Below are positions 1 through 5,635 of a stretch of 6,333 nt of DNA, piece by piece (positions within the stretch are counted from its first letter, which is position 1; each line of letters begins with the position of its first letter). Below the pieces are notes generated by a model, which worked only from the letters and a program-made list of their open reading frames with translations, was not told where the DNA came from and searched no databases. The stretch is from contig OMSN01000099.1 of assembly GCA_900313765.1 (NCBI GenBank), positions 1 through 6,333 of the forward strand, given 5' to 3'. A program made the position numbers and the translations under genes. This DNA comes from an uncultured Eubacteriales bacterium (GTDB taxonomy: Bacteria; Bacillota; Clostridia; Lachnospirales; Lachnospiraceae).

Positions 1-267
1 GTCATTCCACAGCTTGCAGTCGGCGCAGTACTTCTGTTCCCGCATGCCATCCTGCATGAAGCGTCCATCACATTCCTGGGCTTCGGCCTTCCCGCCCATG
101 AACCGGCGATCGGTGTCATTCTTGCAGAGTCGATGAAATACCTGACAGCAGGGAAGTGGTGGCTTGCACTATTCCCAGGAATCAGCCTGATCCTGCTGAC
201 CCTCATGGTCGAAGCAATCGGCAAGAACCTGGAGAAACTGATCAGCCCTCATGCAGCACACAGCTGA
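1..267 (+). CDS. ABC transporter permease, DppC/NikC-like, C-terminal part only
   Basis: The frame is open from the first base and ends at TGA 265-267, giving the last 88 residues of an inner-membrane permease of the peptide/nickel (PepT) ABC importer family. The segment EASITFLGFGLP (residues 20-31 of the fragment) is the conserved post-EAA stretch of DppC/OppC/NikC proteins. It is followed by the typical glycine/alanine linker and a last hydrophobic helix (about residues 54-72, ending LILLTLMVEAIGKNLEKL). The EAA loop and the earlier helices lie upstream of the window. The protein would pair with a DppB-type permease and with the fused ATPase that starts 113 bases downstream, probably in the same transcript. 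The HEPAIGVILAES and GKWWLALFPG stretches differ clearly from the second C-type permease at 5632, so the two are not recent duplicates. Whether the substrate is peptide, nickel or a metallophore cannot be decided. Confidence 0.9.
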   Translation, partial: VIPQLAVGAVLLFPHAILHEASITFLGFGLPAHEPAIGVILAESMKYLTAGKWWLALFPGISLILLTLMVEAIGKNLEKLISPHAAHS

Positions 268-280
268 AGGGACAGAAATA

Positions 281-326
281 GAGCAAGCGCTGGGTCAGAA
301 GAAGAGCAAGCGGCGGGTCAGAAGTG
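281..326. repeat. two tandem 23-nt units, part of the hairpin-repeat region
   Basis: Two head-to-tail units of 23 bases lie at 281-303 and 304-326. The first 21 bases of each (281-301 and 304-324) agree at 19 positions, differing only at 290/313 and 291/314. Both contain GGGTCAGAAG, which is the left arm of the palindromic repeat at 313-350, so the tandem looks like a duplicated left half of that element. It lies in the gap between the permease stop and the fused-ATPase start, upstream of the likely ATG. Confidence 0.75.
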
Positions 327-350
327 GCCAAACAAGCCAATCAGACCCGC
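313..350. repeat. dispersed hairpin repeat, copy A (REP-like)
   Basis: Arms GCGGGTC (313-319) and GACCCGC (344-350) are perfect 7-bp inverted repeats. Inside them a second short stem, TGGC (325-328) with GCCA (336-339), closes a 7-base loop. The outer bases GCGGGTCAGA and CAGACCCGCG recur exactly in copy B near 2932-2970, and the centre differs in sequence but again forms an inner 4-bp stem. That pattern of conserved arms, variable centre and extragenic position suggests a dispersed palindromic repeat or a structured RNA element. There is no T-run on either strand side, so it is not a simple terminator. The element lies 31 bases upstream of the preferred ATG of the fused ATPase and may affect mRNA stability or processing; that role is inference. 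Confidence 0.65.
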
Positions 351-380
351 GTCGGAAGAAAAAGGAAGGAAGTGAAGCAG

Positions 381-2018
381 ATGTCAGATTATAAGAGCAG
401 AACAGGCGGGAACAAGGAGCAGCCTGTCCTTTGCGTCGAACATCTGCATCTGTCTTTCCTGCAATATGACAGGGGTCTTCGGAGACGTCAGCTGGAGCCG
501 ATCCGGGATCTGAATCTGGAACTTCACCAGGGAGAGATCCTTGCCATCATAGGATCCAGTGGATCCGGGAAAAGCCTGCTGGCGCATGCGATCATGGGCA
601 TTCTTCCGTATAACGCATCTGTCAGCGGCAGGATCCTCTTTAAGGGCAGTGAGCTGAATGAGAAGAGGCTGAAGCAGGTCAGAGGAAGAGAATTGTTTCT
701 GGTTCCGCAGTCGGTAACATATCTGGATCCGCTGCTCACAGTAGGGAAACAGATTCAGATCTCTATGGAGTGCAATCCGTCCTCTAAGCGCCGGGCGCAA
801 AGTGTTGAAGAATTGCTTGCACATTATGGTCTTGTCCCAGAAGTAAGCAACTATTATCCGCATCAGCTTTCCGGCGGAATGGCACGGAAGGTACTTCTTG
901 TGTGTGCTCTGGCAGCAGACGCTGATGTTCTGATTGTGGACGAACCGACTCCCGGCCTGGACGAAGAAGCGCTTCAGGAAGTTCTGGAGGACTTTCACAC
1001 ACTTCGTGCAGACGGACGTTCTGTCTTGATGATCACGCATGATATCCGTGCTGCTTTACAGATCGCAGACAGGGTATCAGTTTTTTATGACGGCGAAACT
1101 GTCGAGACAGCACTGCCAGAAGATTATCAGAACGATGGATGTGGTCTCAAACATCCATATTCCAGGAAACTGATCCAGGCACTTCCACGGCTGAGGACCT
1201 CCTCTCTGTCAGACACTGGTACTGTGACTGAAAAGGAGAACGGTTTAGGTCGTAATCACATTGTATCCCGTGAAAACGCAGGTAATGTTTATTCAAAAGA
1301 GGATGCTCCCCGCATTGTAATACAAAACCAAACAGAACCGCTCATCCGACTTCGCGCTGAAAACATTCATTTTCAGTACCAGAACGGAAGGGAAGTTCTG
1401 ACAGGTGTGAATTTCGAAATCCGTTCAGATGAAGTGGTCGGACTGGTTGCCCCAAGCGGTGCCGGGAAAACAACATTTGCCAGAGTACTGGCCGGATACC
1501 GGAAACCGGAGCATGGAAAGGTTCTTCTTGAGCAGTATGAGAAAGAGACCGGCAGCTGGATTCAACTCCGGGAAATGAACACAACTTCTGAGAAGAAGTG
1601 GCCTGCGGAGTATGCTCCGGTCCAGATGATTCTTCAGCATCCGGAGAAGGCTGTGAATCCGCTTCGCAAGATGAAAAATGTCCTTGAGGAAGCCGGAGAG
1701 CCGGCACCGGAACTTCTGGAAGAGGCCGGAATACGGGCAGAAGGGCTGGAGCGCTGGCCTAGCGAACTGTCCGGAGGAGAACTGCAGCGGTTCTGCCTTG
1801 TCAGGGTATTGAACGAAAGAACAAGATTCCTGATCTGCGATGAGATGACAACGATGCTGGATGCGGTATCCCGCGCACAGTTATGGGAACTGTTGTGTAA
1901 CTATGCACAGCAGCACCGGATCGGTGTGATCATCATCAGCCATGACAGGGAACTGGTAGAACAACTGTGCAGTAGAGTGATCGACCTGAATAAATCACAA
2001 AAACACAGTAATAGTTAA
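381..2018 (+). CDS. fused dual-domain ABC transporter ATP-binding protein (DppD-DppF-like)
   Basis: This cytoplasmic ATPase would power the importer whose permease ends at 267. It carries two complete ABC domains. Residues are numbered from ATG 381 (545 aa). Domain 1 has Walker A GSSGSGKS (58-65), Q-loop Gln110, signature LSGGM (163-167), Walker B VLIVDEP (183-189), switch His220, and the Opp/Dpp-type tail HPYSRKLIQALPRL (258-271). A polar linker of about 50 residues follows. Domain 2 has Walker A APSGAGKT (357-364), Gln419, LSGGE (463-467), FLICDEM (483-489) and His521; all catalytic residues look intact. Most Dpp/Opp systems encode these halves separately, so this is a natural D-F fusion. 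I chose ATG 381 because AGGAAGGA (363-370) sits 10 bases upstream. The frame stays open to GTG 324, but those 19 extra codons (basic, no family match) would translate the hairpin repeat and have no clear ribosome binding site. Confidence 0.93.
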   Translation: MSDYKSRTGGNKEQPVLCVEHLHLSFLQYDRGLRRRQLEPIRDLNLELHQGEILAIIGSSGSGKSLLAHAIMGILPYNASVSGRILFKGSELNEKRLKQVRGRELFLVPQSVTYLDPLLTVGKQIQISMECNPSSKRRAQSVEELLAHYGLVPEVSNYYPHQLSGGMARKVLLVCALAADADVLIVDEPTPGLDEEALQEVLEDFHTLRADGRSVLMITHDIRAALQIADRVSVFYDGETVETALPEDYQNDGCGLKHPYSRKLIQALPRLRTSSLSDTGTVTEKENGLGRNHIVSRENAGNVYSKEDAPRIVIQNQTEPLIRLRAENIHFQYQNGREVLTGVNFEIRSDEVVGLVAPSGAGKTTFARVLAGYRKPEHGKVLLEQYEKETGSWIQLREMNTTSEKKWPAEYAPVQMILQHPEKAVNPLRKMKNVLEEAGEPAPELLEEAGIRAEGLERWPSELSGGELQRFCLVRVLNERTRFLICDEMTTMLDAVSRAQLWELLCNYAQQHRIGVIIISHDRELVEQLCSRVIDLNKSQKHSNS

Positions 2019-2046
2019 TAAAAACAAATATAAACATTGCATATCA

Positions 2047-2094
2047 GCCATCCGGTCACTTGAAAACAAGGAGACTGGGTGGTATTTTATTTCT
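2047..2094 (+). terminator. probable intrinsic terminator of the first ABC operon
   Basis: CCATCCGGTC (2048-2057) pairs with GACTGGGTGG (2073-2082) over 10 bp, including two G-T pairs. After a small internal loop, CTTG (2059-2062) pairs with CAAG (2067-2070) around an AAAA tetraloop. The hairpin is followed at once by TATTTTATTTCT (2083-2094). It begins 28 bases after the ATPase stop codon, where an operon end is expected. The T tract is interrupted, so termination may be incomplete. Confidence 0.7.
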
Positions 2095-2240
2095 ATCCGG
2101 AAGCCTCGGTTTTGTTCAGTAAACCGGTCCATTCTCTATCATCAAAAGTCATTACTGAATTGATCCTGGAAGCAATTCTTCGGAAAAACCTCATATCAAA
2201 AACAATCCACGATACAACAAACACATTGCCGTTCATTTGA
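2079..2240 (+). CDS. doubtful 53-codon ORF after the fused ATPase
   Basis: GTG 2079 is preceded at 5-base spacing by AAGGAG (2068-2073), and the frame stays open for 53 codons to TGA 2238-2240. The predicted product begins MVFYFYPEASVLF and ends in a mixed amphipathic stretch (VITELILEAILRK, then a Thr/Asn-rich tail). I recognise no family. The Shine-Dalgarno-like bases are also the right arm of the terminator hairpin, which gives a simpler explanation for them, and no promoter is visible. It is probably a chance ORF or a remnant. Apart from it and the terminator, I see nothing in the 2019-2282 gap. Confidence 0.15.
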   Translation: MVFYFYPEASVLFSKPVHSLSSKVITELILEAILRKNLISKTIHDTTNTLPFI

Positions 2241-2282
2241 AACAGGCAAAGACTGTCTAAATACAATCATACGGAGGCATCT

Positions 2283-2917
2283 ATGATCTGGCAGATTCAG
2301 GAAGAGTCACGTCTGCTTGCCCAGCAGATTAAAGAACTGGAATTCAAACTGCGTAAAGCACCGGATGGAGAACTTCGATGTGCACGAAATGGGAATGGCG
2401 TCAAATGGTACTACTATGGCAACACAACCAGGCGAGTTTATTTGCCCAAAAAGAACAGGGGACTTGCAGAGAAACTTGCGCTTAAGAAATATAACAAGCT
2501 CACATTGGACGCCGCAAGAAAGAAGAAAGCTGCAATCGACGCGTGCATTGATGCATATGCGCAAAGCAATAAAACAGCAGAGTCAATGATTGGGAGCAAT
2601 TCACAGTATCGAGACCTGTTGCTTCCGCAAGTCAGTAAGCTGTCGGAGAGCGTCGCGGGCTGGGCAGAGGAACAATACGAGAAGAACGAAGATCATCCGG
2701 AGAACCTGAGGTTCAGGACAAGGAAGGGGGATCTGGTCCGGTCAAAATCGGAAGTCTTTATAGCGGACATGCTGTATATGAATAAGATACCCTACAGATA
2801 TGAATCCAAAGAAACGGAATCATCCCGTCAGATAACCTGATCATGACTTTTGAGACGAGGGAGATGCAGCTGGACCCTGCAATAGTGGAGAAGGTTGTCA
2901 AAGAGACATTCTTATAG
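2283..2917 (+). pseudogene. nuclease-like hypothetical protein gene, disrupted by an internal deletion
   Basis: ATG 2283 follows GGAGG (2273-2277) at 5 bases and opens a 185-codon frame to TGA 2838-2840. The N-terminal half is a charged coiled-coil-like helix with DGELR (28-32), then VYLPKKNRGLAEKLALKKY (52-70). Next come RSKSEV (153-158) and PYRYE (170-174). This order matches a family of uncharacterised clostridial proteins that I recall as continuing with a PDF...IYWEHxG core and ending NGIxPxxNLIxTxET. Here the core is absent. From about 2813 the frame one base away reads NGIIPSDNLIMTFETRE and runs to TAG 2915-2917, ending VVKETFL. So the front and tail of one ancestral gene are joined out of frame, with roughly 50-60 residues missing (estimated from memory of the family). 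The PD-(D/E)XK-like nuclease assignment is inference. Any product would lack the presumed catalytic core. No convincing promoter is seen. Confidence 0.8.
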
Positions 2918-2930
2918 TACATTCTTTTGC

Positions 2931-2970
2931 CGCGGGTCAGATCGTCCGAAAACGGAGCCGCAGACCCGCG
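2931..2970. repeat. dispersed hairpin repeat, copy B (REP-like)
   Basis: CGCGGGTC (2931-2938) and GACCCGCG (2963-2970) form a perfect 8-bp outer stem. TCCG (2945-2948) and CGGA (2953-2956) form an inner stem around an AAAA tetraloop. GCGGGTCAGA and CAGACCCGCG at the ends are shared exactly with copy A at 313-351, and similarity extends a few bases to the right (CGCGCCGAAG here, CGCGTCGGAAG in copy A). The element lies 13 bases after the pseudogene remnant's stop. No T tract follows on the + strand and none follows in the minus direction, so terminator function is unlikely. It sits upstream of the promoter of the second ABC operon and outside its likely transcript. Confidence 0.7.
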
Positions 2971-2987
2971 CCGAAGTCAAATCTTCC

Positions 2988-3016
2988 TTGCATTCCCGGC
3001 CTGTATCTAATACAAT
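2988..3016 (+). promoter_or_regulatory. probable sigma-A promoter of the second ABC operon
   Basis: TTGCAT (2988-2993) and TACAAT (3011-3016) are separated by 17 bases; the -10 matches the consensus at 5 of 6 positions, the -35 only at TTG. Transcription would start near 3023, giving a leader of about 49 bases that contains AAGGAGA (3057-3063), 8 bases from the ATG of the solute-binding protein. The weak -35 leaves room for an activator, but no operator is recognisable. Confidence 0.55.
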
Positions 3017-3071
3017 AGCCCCGACAATTTAATAATGGGAGAAGCGTTATAGATGTAAGGAGATTACACTT

Positions 3072-4601
3072 ATGAGCAGAAGAAATATCGCTTTGCTCCT
3101 GTCCTCTGCTATGCTCGCGTGTGCACTTGGCACCGGCCTTGGCGCAACAGTAGTGATGGCGGATGACGCAGGCAGCGCTTCTTCCGGGGATGCCGAACTG
3201 GTTGTCGGTCTTCCCCAGGACCTGGACAATAGTCTTGACCCGTATCAGATCACGGCTGCAGGAACCAGAGAGGTCTTATTCAATGTCTATGAAGGGCTTG
3301 TCAAGCCTGACACAGACGGAAACTTCGTGGATGCTGTCGCCTCTGAGCATGAGATCTCAGAGGATGGACTCACTTATACTTTCACTCTGCGTGACGGTGT
3401 CGTCTTCCACAATGGAGATGAAGTGACGATCGACGATGTTCTCTATTCCTTCGAAACCTGCGCCGCGACTACGACGAACACTGCCGTAGCCGGGGCGCTT
3501 TCTGATATTCAGGACATCACCGCTGACGGAAACAAGGTTGTGATCACGCTTCCGTCTGCGAACAGCAGTTTTCTGAGCACCGTCTCCAGTGTTGCGATCG
3601 TTCCGGCATCGTACAAAGACCAGGCGACGGCGCCGGTAGGAACAGGACCGTTCCGGTTTGATTCCTACTCACCGCAGGATAAGGCGGTCTTCGTCAGAAA
3701 TGATGATTATTATGGCGAGAAGCCTGCTCTTGCGAAGGTTACCTGCAAGATCTATGATGACGCGAATGCACTGTTTACCGCGCTGAACTCCGGTGCACTG
3801 GACATGGCATTCCATCTTACGGTCGATCAGGTGAAGAACCTGTCCAACGGATACAATGTGCTTGAGGGAGAAATGAACCTCGTGCAGGCGCTCTATCTGA
3901 ACAATGCGAAAGCACCGTTTGATGATGAGAGAGTCCGCCAGGCGCTGTGCTATGCTGTCGATGTTGACATGCTTCTGGATCTTACAGAGGATGGGCACGG
4001 AGCAAAACTCGGCTCCTCGATCTATCCCAGCTTCGGAAAGTATTTCGATGACAGTCTGGTGGATGCGTATCCGTATGACCCGGAGAAGGCAGCTTCCCTT
4101 CTTAAGGAAGCAGGAGCGGAAGGCCTGAGCTTCACCATCAAGGTACCCGGTAACTATACACCGCATGTTGACACTGCCAATGTTCTTGTAGAGATGTTTG
4201 CGGCGGTCGGCATCAATGCACAGATCCAGAAGGTGGAATGGAACACCTGGCTGTCCGATGTCTATCAGGGACGCGACTTCGAGGCAACCGTGATCGGATT
4301 CGATGCCGCATACCTCAGCCCGGATGCACTCCTTCAGAGATGGGTATCCGATGACGGCTCCAACATGATCAGCTATAACAATGCGGATTATGATGCAGCG
4401 ATCGCGAAGGCACAGTCTACAACAGATGACGAAGAGCAGGTGGCTGCATACAAAGAGGCTGAGAAGATCCTCTCTGACACGGCGGCAAATGTATATCTGC
4501 AGGATCTTGCTGACTTTGTAGTACTGAATCCGGCATTCACCGGATATGAGTTCTATCCGCTGTATGCGGTAGATTTCTCAAAGATCACACCCGCGGCGTA
4601 A
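3072..4601 (+). CDS. ABC transporter substrate-binding protein, family 5 (peptide/nickel type)
   Basis: This 509-residue extracytoplasmic receptor binds the solute and delivers it to the permeases encoded downstream. The size and motif order fit SBP family 5 (DppA/OppA/NikA). It has a Lys/Arg-poor but SRR-led signal sequence, REVLFNVYEGLV (66-77), then LTYTFTLRDGVVFHNGD (100-116) with ITxDDVLYSFE-like TIDDVLYSFE (119-128), PVGTGPF (188-194) and FDDERVRQALCYAVDVD (283-299). The start is supported by AAGGAGA 8 bases upstream. Anchoring is ambiguous. MLAC (14-17) could be a degenerate lipobox, but hydrophobic residues continue past Cys17 to VMA-DD (30/31), a reasonable signal peptidase I site; a Ser/Gly/Asp-rich linker follows. 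In a Gram-positive cell a lipoprotein would be expected. It is the first gene of the second operon, 89 bases ahead of the B permease. The ligand cannot be predicted. Confidence 0.95.
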   Translation: MSRRNIALLLSSAMLACALGTGLGATVVMADDAGSASSGDAELVVGLPQDLDNSLDPYQITAAGTREVLFNVYEGLVKPDTDGNFVDAVASEHEISEDGLTYTFTLRDGVVFHNGDEVTIDDVLYSFETCAATTTNTAVAGALSDIQDITADGNKVVITLPSANSSFLSTVSSVAIVPASYKDQATAPVGTGPFRFDSYSPQDKAVFVRNDDYYGEKPALAKVTCKIYDDANALFTALNSGALDMAFHLTVDQVKNLSNGYNVLEGEMNLVQALYLNNAKAPFDDERVRQALCYAVDVDMLLDLTEDGHGAKLGSSIYPSFGKYFDDSLVDAYPYDPEKAASLLKEAGAEGLSFTIKVPGNYTPHVDTANVLVEMFAAVGINAQIQKVEWNTWLSDVYQGRDFEATVIGFDAAYLSPDALLQRWVSDDGSNMISYNNADYDAAIAKAQSTTDDEEQVAAYKEAEKILSDTAANVYLQDLADFVVLNPAFTGYEFYPLYAVDFSKITPAA

Positions 4602-4690
4602 TCAGCAGGCAGGATGTTTCAAAACTTCACCTGTGGCGCCAGCAACCAATTCACAACACATATGACAGATCCGGAGAGAAGGAACGCAGT

Positions 4691-5635
4691 ATGAAACTGG
4701 TTTTAAAGAAAATCATATCTCTCATTATTACATTGTTCATCGTTTCCCTGCTTGCATTCCTTGCATTCCAGATCATTCCCGGAGACCCGACGACTAAACT
4801 GCTGGGAACCAGCGCGACACCTGAGAAGGTGGCGCAGCTGCGCTCTGAACTGGGACTGGACAGACCGGTCATGATCCGGTATCTGGACTGGCTGGTTTCA
4901 TTTGTCAAGGGAGAATTCGGGATCAGTTATACCTATAATCGCGCGGTCGGGACACTGCTGTCGGATAAACTTCCGGTGACAGTGTTACTGACCGTGCTGT
5001 CATTTCTTATCACTGCGGCAGTTTCGATACCGATCGGAATCTGGGCCGGCAGCACGAGGAGTAAATGGCTTGACCATGTCTTCGTGATCCTGGATCAGAT
5101 CCTGATGGCGATACCGCCCTTTTTCTTCGGCATGCTGTCCTGTTTCCTGTTCGGCATCGTGCTTAAGTGGTTTATGCCGGGCAACTTTGTATCCCTGTCG
5201 GAGAGTGTGTCCGGATGCATCGGATATCTGATCCTTCCGGCGATCTGCCTTGCTCTTCCGAGAGTGGCGATGACGGTGCGTATGCTGCGTTCATCGATCC
5301 AGGTGGAACTTGCACAGAACTATGTGTACACCGCAAAGTCCCGTGGACTTTCCCGCGGGAAGATCCTGCTCAGGCATGTCCTGAAAAATGCAATGATCCC
5401 GGTTGTTACATTTCTTGCAGTGAGTGCGGCAGAGATCATGACAGGAACCATTATTATTGAACAGGTCTTCACGATCCCGGGTACCGGAAGACTGCTGGTC
5501 AGTTCCATAGGCAACAGAGATTTCCCTGTAGTGCAGGCCATCATTGTGATCCTGGCTGCATGGATCGTGATCGTCAACTTCGTGGCGGATATGCTCAACC
5601 ACTGGATGGATCCAAGGAGGCAGGCCGGACTATGA
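4691..5635 (+). CDS. ABC transporter permease, DppB/NikB-like
   Basis: This 314-residue membrane protein is the B-type channel subunit of the second importer. It begins with a helix at about 9-28 followed by QIIPGDP (27-33), the usual first-helix end of DppB/OppB proteins. ELGLDRPV (53-60) and GEFGISY (74-80) lie in the extracytoplasmic stretch. Further helices are at about 96-118, 129-158, 176-196, 238-258 and 281-303. The EAA loop that contacts the ATPase is at 211-240 (YVYTAKSRGLSRGKILLRHV, then LKNAMIPVVT), and EQVFTIPGTGRLL (257-269) is a further family hallmark. Length is normal and nothing seems missing. ATG 4691 is supported by AGAAGGAA (4677-4684) 6 bases upstream. The stop overlaps the next gene's ATG in an ATGA arrangement, which indicates translational coupling with the C permease. 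Confidence 0.95.
   Translation: MKLVLKKIISLIITLFIVSLLAFLAFQIIPGDPTTKLLGTSATPEKVAQLRSELGLDRPVMIRYLDWLVSFVKGEFGISYTYNRAVGTLLSDKLPVTVLLTVLSFLITAAVSIPIGIWAGSTRSKWLDHVFVILDQILMAIPPFFFGMLSCFLFGIVLKWFMPGNFVSLSESVSGCIGYLILPAICLALPRVAMTVRMLRSSIQVELAQNYVYTAKSRGLSRGKILLRHVLKNAMIPVVTFLAVSAAEIMTGTIIIEQVFTIPGTGRLLVSSIGNRDFPVVQAIIVILAAWIVIVNFVADMLNHWMDPRRQAGL

Noticed and set aside
550..569. Repeated GGATCC words in the ATPase gene
   Set aside because: They encode the Gly-Ser residues of the Walker A loop (GSSGSGKS) and reflect coding sequence, not a separate repeat.
384..1040. 218-codon minus-strand ORF
   Set aside because: It lies antisense to the clearly coding ATPase domain 1, has a Cys/Gln/Ser-rich composition without a recognisable domain, and is explained by codon bias of the opposite strand.
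2237..2267. Possible promoter TTGAAA (2237-2242) and TACAAT (2262-2267) before the pseudogene
   Set aside because: The spacer is 19 bases and the start point would fall about at 2274, within the GGAGG ribosome binding site, leaving almost no leader.
2931..2985. Copy B hairpin as a rho-independent terminator
   Set aside because: The stem is strong, but the bases after it are CCGAAGTCAAAT on the + strand and GCAAAAGAAT in the minus direction; neither is T-rich.
3669..4166. 165-codon minus-strand ORF opposite the solute-binding protein
   Set aside because: It is antisense to a well-conserved family-5 binding protein and has no family motif or ribosome binding site that I could support.
4602..4690. 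Hairpin or terminator between the solute-binding protein and the B permease
   Set aside because: There is only an 8-bp palindrome TGGCGCCA (4634-4641) with no loop and a 4-bp CAGG/CCTG pairing; no T tract follows, so neither a terminator nor an attenuator can be supported.
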